64,000 nucleotides of DNA from JBMNGO01 sp050949885. GTDB taxonomy: Bacteria > Bacillota > Syntrophomonadia > Syntrophomonadales > Syntrophomonadaceae. Positions 59,759 to 64,000 of this stretch are shown here, one piece after another. The position numbers and the translations under genes were made by a program. The notes beneath the pieces were generated by a model. It was not told the origin of the DNA, ran no database searches, and saw nothing but the letters and a program-made list of their open reading frames with translations. The stretch is from assembly GCA_050949885.1 (NCBI GenBank), contig JBMNGO010000001.1, forward strand, positions 62,001-126,000, given 5' to 3'. Each line of letters starts with the position of its first letter. Within the stretch, counting starts at the first letter, position 1.

Positions 59759-60011
59759 ATCCTCTCTTCAACGCAGTAATAACCCTAGCCCGCAAGCAGT
59801 AATCAAGGGCACCGTTGTCCTGAACCCTAATATAACCAGAAGTTACTTGCATTTCCTCTAACGCGTCATTGACTACTTTTCTAATTTGATTGCCATATCT
59901 CATCATTACGGAACTTTCAATTTCCAGAGCAAGCTGTTTAGACGGTTTGACGGTAACCAGGCAATCCGACTTTTCAAGGGAACCTGCAGCTGATTCTCTG
60001 GTTAACTCCAT
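59739..60011 (-). CDS. citD: citrate lyase acyl carrier protein (gamma subunit)
   Basis: A 90-residue acyl carrier protein carrying the triphosphoribosyl-dephospho-CoA group. The AAGSLEKSDCLVTV segment is the CitD motif with the attachment serine; VNDALEEMQVTSGYIRVQDNG continues the family. The ATG at 60011 is chosen because GGGGTGAT precedes it; the GTG at 60020 would place that site inside the gene. It is the first gene of the operon. Confidence 0.9.
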   Translation of the reverse strand: MELTRESAAGSLEKSDCLVTVKPSKQLALEIESSVMMRYGNQIRKVVNDALEEMQVTSGYIRVQDNGALDYCLRARVITALKRGCVSSDR

Positions 60012-60236
60012 TATTATCACCCCTGTATCACAAGTTGTTATTTTATGATTATTTCCCCCCTAATCACAATAATCCTCTAATTTATGGTTATTTAATTCAT
60101 TTGACTAACCCTCTGAATCACGCCATTAACCAAATTTCTTAAATGATTCTGGTTAGCCATGGACACACAGAAACTCCTTTGACTATCCGCCCTCACTAGA
60201 GACAGCCGCCGTTAATCTGCTTAGAGTAAGAAAGAA

Positions 60237-60262
60237 ACTACCCCCACAAAAAGGGGTAGTCC
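60237..60262 (-). terminator. terminator after the VanY-type peptidase gene
   Basis: ACTACCCC pairs with GGGGTAGT on both sides of a short loop; on the minus strand it is followed by TTCTTTC. It lies about 28 bases after the stop of the M15 peptidase gene. Confidence 0.65.
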
Positions 60263-60289
60263 TGTTTAGATAGTAGGTTTTCTTAAATA

Positions 60290-61540
60290 CTATTTTATTA
60301 ATTCGTAATGCATTGAATCATTATATCTATTGCCCCAGCTAAACCCGGCAGGTTTAAAGGCTTTTTCCCAGAGTATTAAATTGGGATCGTTTGGCTCCTT
60401 AGAAGGGTTAACATATCTGAAATGATCAGCTGCATTAATATCAATGGCTGTTCCCCAGGAATGGTTGCTTAGCCCCCGGCTGGGATTCCAGTTAACATGT
60501 CTGGTAACCCAGGTACCGTCCATAGTCTTAATCAGGCTTAACAACGGAACTTCCTTGCCGTTTACGATAGCGGTATCAGTGGCGATTATTGAAAATGCTT
60601 GTAAAAAAGCATCCTTCGCCAGTTTATGTACCTGCACCTTCTGGTTTAGACCGGGCAGAGTTATTGTTACAATGTTTTCGGCTACCCAACTGGGGTCTAC
60701 TTCTATTCTTCCCCCCGTGGTATCCCGGTAACGAAACTGCCCAAAGATGCCATTTGCTTTACTTACTTGGGGATACTTATTCATGTTCGTAATTCCCCGG
60801 GACGTCGTATTAATCTGGGCTATCTGAGTTGGCACAGCTTTGTTGGGTGTATTGGTGATTATTGGCTGTTGATCCGCATTTCTCTTTGGTTCTTCCTTCA
60901 CTGCTACCTTTATGCTTCTTTCACCAGTTTTAACTCCGTCTTCGGCTATGACTTTAATCTCATACTCTCCTGGAGCAACCTTGCTGGTGTCCCATAGGTA
61001 GCTTAAGGAATTTCCCTCAACCTGCAGTTTTATATCTTCATTAACATAGACTGCTATGTTTTCCACTTTATTGTCATCTGTTGCTTCCGCCGCTATCTGT
61101 ACCATTTTTCCCTGGTTAAAGCTAATCCCTTCTAGGGGACTGGTAATGGCCACCTCAGGAGGAGCATTATAAGGTATGCTAATACTCTTTACCTTTCCGT
61201 AGGTTAATCCTTTTGAATTTTCTGCATAGGCTTGATAATAATATGTATTTCCCTCCTGTATTCCGCTGATTACCGCAGAATATGAAGTACCGACATCAAT
61301 GGGCTTTGTGAAGACCTCTTCCTCCTCCAGCTCGGGGCTTGTCCCCCATTTAAAGCCATACCGGGTTATTTCACGTCCTCCTGAATCATTGATAATGCCA
61401 TACATAGTAACCCCATTGGTGCCGATACTTGCCTCAGCTGTTTCTACAGTAGGCTTGTCTCCCATTCCATAATTAAAATAAAAAAAAGTAACCACAGCTA
61501 ATACAAAAACACCAACAATCAGGACTATATTTTTGTTCAT
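60290..61540 (-). CDS. D-alanyl-D-alanine carboxypeptidase family protein (M15, VanY-like) with Ig/FnIII-like domains
   Basis: A 416-residue exported protein. A signal-anchor helix (residues 5-24) is followed by an FnIII-like domain (about 30-125, VETAEASIGTNGVTMYG, TYYYQAYAENSKG), an Ig-like domain (about 128-220, PPEVAITSPLEGISF, VKVAVKEE) and a linker. The C-terminal peptidase has SNHSWGTAIDIN, the HxxxxxxD zinc motif, and DSMHYEL, the third ligand, as in M15 L,D/D,D-carboxypeptidases. It trims peptidoglycan stem peptides. A promoter is at 61616-61645 and a terminator follows. The catalytic residues are all present. Confidence 0.85.
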   Translation of the reverse strand: MNKNIVLIVGVFVLAVVTFFYFNYGMGDKPTVETAEASIGTNGVTMYGIINDSGGREITRYGFKWGTSPELEEEEVFTKPIDVGTSYSAVISGIQEGNTYYYQAYAENSKGLTYGKVKSISIPYNAPPEVAITSPLEGISFNQGKMVQIAAEATDDNKVENIAVYVNEDIKLQVEGNSLSYLWDTSKVAPGEYEIKVIAEDGVKTGERSIKVAVKEEPKRNADQQPIITNTPNKAVPTQIAQINTTSRGITNMNKYPQVSKANGIFGQFRYRDTTGGRIEVDPSWVAENIVTITLPGLNQKVQVHKLAKDAFLQAFSIIATDTAIVNGKEVPLLSLIKTMDGTWVTRHVNWNPSRGLSNHSWGTAIDINAADHFRYVNPSKEPNDPNLILWEKAFKPAGFSWGNRYNDSMHYELIK

Positions 61541-61615
61541 AATGATATCCTCTCCGCCCGATATTTCATAAGATTCTTATCGGTTGTTTCCCCCCTTTTC
61601 TTCTAATGTAAAATT

Positions 61616-61645
61616 ATTTTATCTATAACAGTAAAAGACCGTCAA
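61616..61645 (-). promoter_or_regulatory. promoter of the VanY-type gene
   Basis: On the minus strand TTGACG (61640-61645) and TAAAAT (61616-61621) with an 18-base spacer, about 75 bases before the ATG. Confidence 0.55.
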
Positions 61646-61834
61646 AGGTAAGATAAGGAATTACCAAGTTAAGCCCGGAAATTAGAGAAATCAAGCCATT
61701 TTAGCCTGGAAATTAAAAAAACCGGTTAACAAGCCGATTGAATAATTTTTAAACCTATACTATTATAGGTTGGGATTTTTAAACAATTTTAGTGTGATTT
61801 GGACTAATGAATTATATTAGGGAGTTATGAAATC

Positions 61835-62290
61835 ATGTATTACGATGATTTTTTCATTGGGCAGGAATTTCAAATTGACGGAGTATTGATTGAGAAAGAG
61901 AAAATGTTAAGTTTTGCCAAAGAATACGATTCCATACCTATTCATCTTGATGAACAATATGCTAAAAACTCCAGATTTAGAGATCTTATTGCACCGGGTT
62001 TAATGACCTTTATGTCTGTGTGGAATAAATTCGTTGAGAGCGGCATTTTTGAAACCCATTTGATAGCAGGAAAAACCTTTCAGGTAGAGTGGTTCTTCCC
62101 GGTTTATGCAGGAGACGTTCTGAGCGGCAAGGTAGTCATTACCAACCTTATTACCCGCAACCCCTACAACGGTATAGTGGAGTTTAAACTCACAATCTTT
62201 AATCAAAATGAAAAGTTAGTAATGGACACTACAACAGAAATAATAGTGGCCAGGAGCCCAGCCTCCTTGGAACCACAAAAAACCCGTTAA
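61835..62290 (+). CDS. MaoC-like (R)-specific enoyl-CoA hydratase family protein
   Basis: A 151-residue hotdog-fold protein. The hydratase-2 motif is SIPIHLDEQYAKNSRFRDLI followed by APGLM, with the catalytic Asp and His equivalents (I-H-L-D). It is suited to hydrate trans-2-enoyl-CoA to (R)-3-hydroxyacyl-CoA, in line with acyl-CoA metabolism, or may be a related dehydratase. AGGGAG precedes the ATG. A complete monocistronic unit with a strong terminator. Confidence 0.8.
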   Translation: MYYDDFFIGQEFQIDGVLIEKEKMLSFAKEYDSIPIHLDEQYAKNSRFRDLIAPGLMTFMSVWNKFVESGIFETHLIAGKTFQVEWFFPVYAGDVLSGKVVITNLITRNPYNGIVEFKLTIFNQNEKLVMDTTTEIIVARSPASLEPQKTR

Positions 62291-62310
62291 GAGCTTAACG
62301 GGTTTTTTTC
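62279..62310 (+). terminator. rho-independent terminator after the MaoC-like gene
   Basis: AACCCGTTAAG pairs with CTTAACGGGTT around a minimal loop and continues into TTTTTTTC. It begins at the stop codon and also faces the minus-strand bactofilin gene, so it may act in both directions. Confidence 0.85.
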
Positions 62311-62338
62311 TTTCTAATGACTGTAAATATATTACAAA

Positions 62339-63175
62339 TTAATAACTGCTGACAAACTGCACCGGCTTCTTGGTCGGTTGCTGGCCGGGAATGTTGGATT
62401 CGTTGTTATCCGTCTTTAAGCCGTCTTTTGGTTCCCTTGGCCCCAACTCACTCTCCTGATCCTTGTCTAATGGATGTTGTGCATTATAATTTCTGTGTTG
62501 CGGCCCAATTTCTGTAAGTACAGCACTGGGTTGCTCCGGCTCGCCAAAGATAGCACTTGGCTGCTCCGGTTCGGTTTCTGCCTTACCGAAGATAGTACCT
62601 GGTTGATCCGGCTCGGCTTCTGCCTCCCAAAGGATTGCACCTGGTTGCTCCCATTCAACTTCCGCCCCACCAAAGATAGCACCTAACTGCTCAATGCCGC
62701 CAGTTTTCTCTTGAACTGAAATTTTATTCTCTTTATGGGTAATAATTTCAGTAATTATATCCTGTCCGGAATTATCTAACATACTCAAATTCTCTTCAGT
62801 ATCCAGTACATCATTTCTCACCGAAACATCATTGTGTAAAGAATGTGATTCTTCACACAATGATAAAATACCGCCTTCTTCTATTTTTAGGTTTTGGTAC
62901 AAGGCATGACCGAACAATTTACCTGTTGAACGGATGATGAGGTTTGAGACTTCAACATCCCCAAAAACCCGTCCCCAAATTTCCAGGGTATCAGCAATAA
63001 TTCTGCTTCTACACTGACCTGCGGAAGATACTATTACTGTATCGTAAATGAGCGTGTCCCCCACCAGGTTTCCGTTAATTTCAGCTATACTGGTACCTTT
63101 TGAGTCTTTCCTGCTAACATAATACTTGTTTATGCCAATCAAAACCTTATTAAGACATGACTTAACCATTGCCAT
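62339..63175 (-). CDS. bactofilin-like protein with acidic tandem repeats
   Basis: A 278-residue protein. Residues 25-110 form the bactofilin beta-helix core: GTSIAEINGNLVGDTLIYDT, GQCRSRIIADTLEIWGRVFG, VEVSNLIIRSTGKLFGH. The rest is a linker and, at residues 165-216, three 14-residue repeats plus one shorter copy with the pattern (G/S)-(A/T)-I-F/L-x-E/G-A-E-x-E-x-(E/D)-Q-P. The repeats are acidic and proline-punctuated; they probably form a flexible interaction arm. Bactofilins polymerise without nucleotide. It starts 14 bases before the end of the actin-like gene, so the two are co-translated. Confidence 0.75.
   Translation of the reverse strand: MAMVKSCLNKVLIGINKYYVSRKDSKGTSIAEINGNLVGDTLIYDTVIVSSAGQCRSRIIADTLEIWGRVFGDVEVSNLIIRSTGKLFGHALYQNLKIEEGGILSLCEESHSLHNDVSVRNDVLDTEENLSMLDNSGQDIITEIITHKENKISVQEKTGGIEQLGAIFGGAEVEWEQPGAILWEAEAEPDQPGTIFGKAETEPEQPSAIFGEPEQPSAVLTEIGPQHRNYNAQHPLDKDQESELGPREPKDGLKTDNNESNIPGQQPTKKPVQFVSSY
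62528..62683 (-). repeat. tandem repeat in the bactofilin-like gene
   Basis: Three 42-base units and a shortened fourth encode repeats such as GAILWEAEAEPDQP, GTIFGKAETEPEQP and SAIFGEPEQP. The copies are diverged, so this is an old expansion under protein-level selection, not a fresh slippage tract. Confidence 0.75.
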
Positions 63176-64000
63176 CGCCGCTGTCTAATTCAGAAGCGTT
63201 TTTCCACAGGCGATTTCCCCAAATCAGATATCCTCTGCTGTTAGCTGTTATTGGTTCGTTTGCTAGTTTTCCTTGCGGCAAATAAGGCAAAAGGTAAGGG
63301 CTAACGGCCTGCCCACCGCCTCCGCTTAACAACAATGAATCATACTCTGGAATACGCCAGAAGGAGTTTAATTCAACCAGAACATTGGTGGCCAACTTTT
63401 GGAAGGCCTCTTCTCTAATATCGGTAATTGGAATAGCTTTGCCTGCCACATTGATTTTGCCTTTAATCACTACTTCATCCAGAGCGTGGTTAGCTCTTTC
63501 TATTCCGTAACGAGCAAAGATCTCCTCCGATATTTCTTTATAAGCTGTGGCCATTCCAACTGAAATGGTTCTGCTCTTTTCTGGAAGGTATTCCCCATCT
63601 TCAATGGTTGCAAAATCAGTAGTTCCAAAACCTACATCAATAATACCGTAGCGTCCTTCAATTGACTCGGTTCGTCCTCCCCAAAGATCTAACACTTGGA
63701 ACCAATAGGTGCCCAGGGGCTGAGGAACAATTTCAAGTTGATTTATATTTATTTCAATTTCCTGTGGCTTATTATTCTTAAAAATGGTCACAATGTTGCG
63801 ATTGCGGGGGTCTGTTTTAATCTGTTTAAACAAGTCCTCCATCAGATTCATACGTCCTGGAGGAAGACCTGTTACAACTTTAAAATTATTAACAGGACCG
63901 TTACAAAATAGGCTCAAGGCAGCAAAGAAAAGAATTTGCAGATCATTTCCCTCACTACGGGTGTCCGATAATCCACGATAGACAAATTTCGAATGCCTAA
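63162..64000 (-). CDS. ParM-like actin homologue (partial, N-terminus off the window)
   Basis: The frame stays open to the right edge, so the true start lies outside. About 280 residues are visible: RHSKFVYRGLSDTRSEGND at the edge, VVTGLPPGRM, then YGIIDVGFGTTDFATI (phosphate-2 of the actin/ASKHA fold), SRTISVGMATAYKEIS and LLLSGGGGQAVS (adenosine motif). This matches the ParM/Alp/plasmid-segregation-like actin group, with the DxGxGTTD signature. It overlaps the bactofilin-like gene by 14 bases. A cytoskeletal role is inferred from both partners. Confidence 0.75.
   Translation of the reverse strand, partial: RHSKFVYRGLSDTRSEGNDLQILFFAALSLFCNGPVNNFKVVTGLPPGRMNLMEDLFKQIKTDPRNRNIVTIFKNNKPQEIEININQLEIVPQPLGTYWFQVLDLWGGRTESIEGRYGIIDVGFGTTDFATIEDGEYLPEKSRTISVGMATAYKEISEEIFARYGIERANHALDEVVIKGKINVAGKAIPITDIREEAFQKLATNVLVELNSFWRIPEYDSLLLSGGGGQAVSPYLLPYLPQGKLANEPITANSRGYLIWGNRLWKNASELDSGDGNG

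Noticed and set aside
61700..61800. Possible riboswitch upstream of the MaoC-like gene
   Set aside because: Only short A/T-rich inverted repeats are present, with no closed multi-stem structure.
62338..62700. Bactofilin repeats as a DNA minisatellite
   Set aside because: The copies have diverged at the nucleotide level while the amino-acid pattern is kept, so the feature is a protein repeat under selection.

Overview
The window looks like a chromosomal segment of an anaerobic, low-GC, endospore-forming Firmicute, most like the Syntrophomonadaceae (Syntrophomonas-type syntrophs). The sequence evidence is: strong Gram-positive Shine-Dalgarno sites with many GTG/TTG starts; sporulation genes (spoVK-like, a spoVM-like micro-gene, a Spo0E-like phosphatase); AddAB instead of RecBCD; glnA, hfq, miaA, mutL, mutS, ricA and miaB in a Bacillus/Clostridia-like order; and anaerobic acyl-CoA or hydroxyacid chemistry (dehydratase activase, GlcD/GlcF pair, MaoC hydratase, citrate lyase). 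I saw no rRNA, tRNA or CRISPR array. The species placement is an inference.

Layout. 1-5.5 kb: the N-terminal part of a large acyl-CoA dehydratase activase running off the left edge, a divergent TetR regulator, a small membrane protein, an aminotransferase/DUF4349-lipoprotein pair, and three tiny genes or gene candidates. 5.6-10.6 kb (minus strand): diaminopimelate dehydrogenase, pssA, psd, a DUF4080 radical SAM protein and murB. 10.8-15.1 kb (plus): an FAD/iron-sulfur hydroxyacid dehydrogenase pair, a TtcA-like thiolase and lexA with its own operator. 15.1-18.1 kb: a serine-recombinase relic, LysR, YedE and TusA (sulfur/selenium handling), and a DUF3343 relic. 18.2-33.6 kb (minus): glnA, DUF456, ynbB, spoVK-like, hfq, miaA, methyltransferase, mutL, HDAC-like, HyuA-like, mutS, ricA, miaB. 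33.7-37.2 kb (minus): a compact operon of an MBL hydrolase, two half-size permeases, a DUF368 protein, a small helical protein and a probable selenoprotein read through an in-frame UGA. 37.3-42.6 kb: a DASS transporter behind a structured leader, an FAD/Rieske oxidoreductase, a Gmad2-type secreted protein and a PerR/Fur regulator with an operator. 42.7-50 kb: addB and an addA whose nuclease domain is split by a 251-bp GC-rich tandem repeat. 50.2-64 kb: transporters, spoVM-like, dinG, a thioesterase, a Spo0E-like gene, DUF4342, a phosphodiester glycosidase pair, a gutted GGDEF gene, citDEF, a VanY-type peptidase, a MaoC hydratase, and a bactofilin/actin-like pair cut by the right edge.

The two strongest hidden signals are the UGA-interrupted thioredoxin-like gene (33669-34013), with a U-P-G-C redox motif and a SECIS-like hairpin just after the UGA, and the repeat array inside addA (42870-43120), which separates the helicase-nuclease from its last ~50 residues and shifts the frame. 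Several micro-genes (52128-52199, 54937-55095, 4993-5106, 5329-5475) and three gene relics are easy to miss. Names rest on motif recognition by eye; no database search was run.
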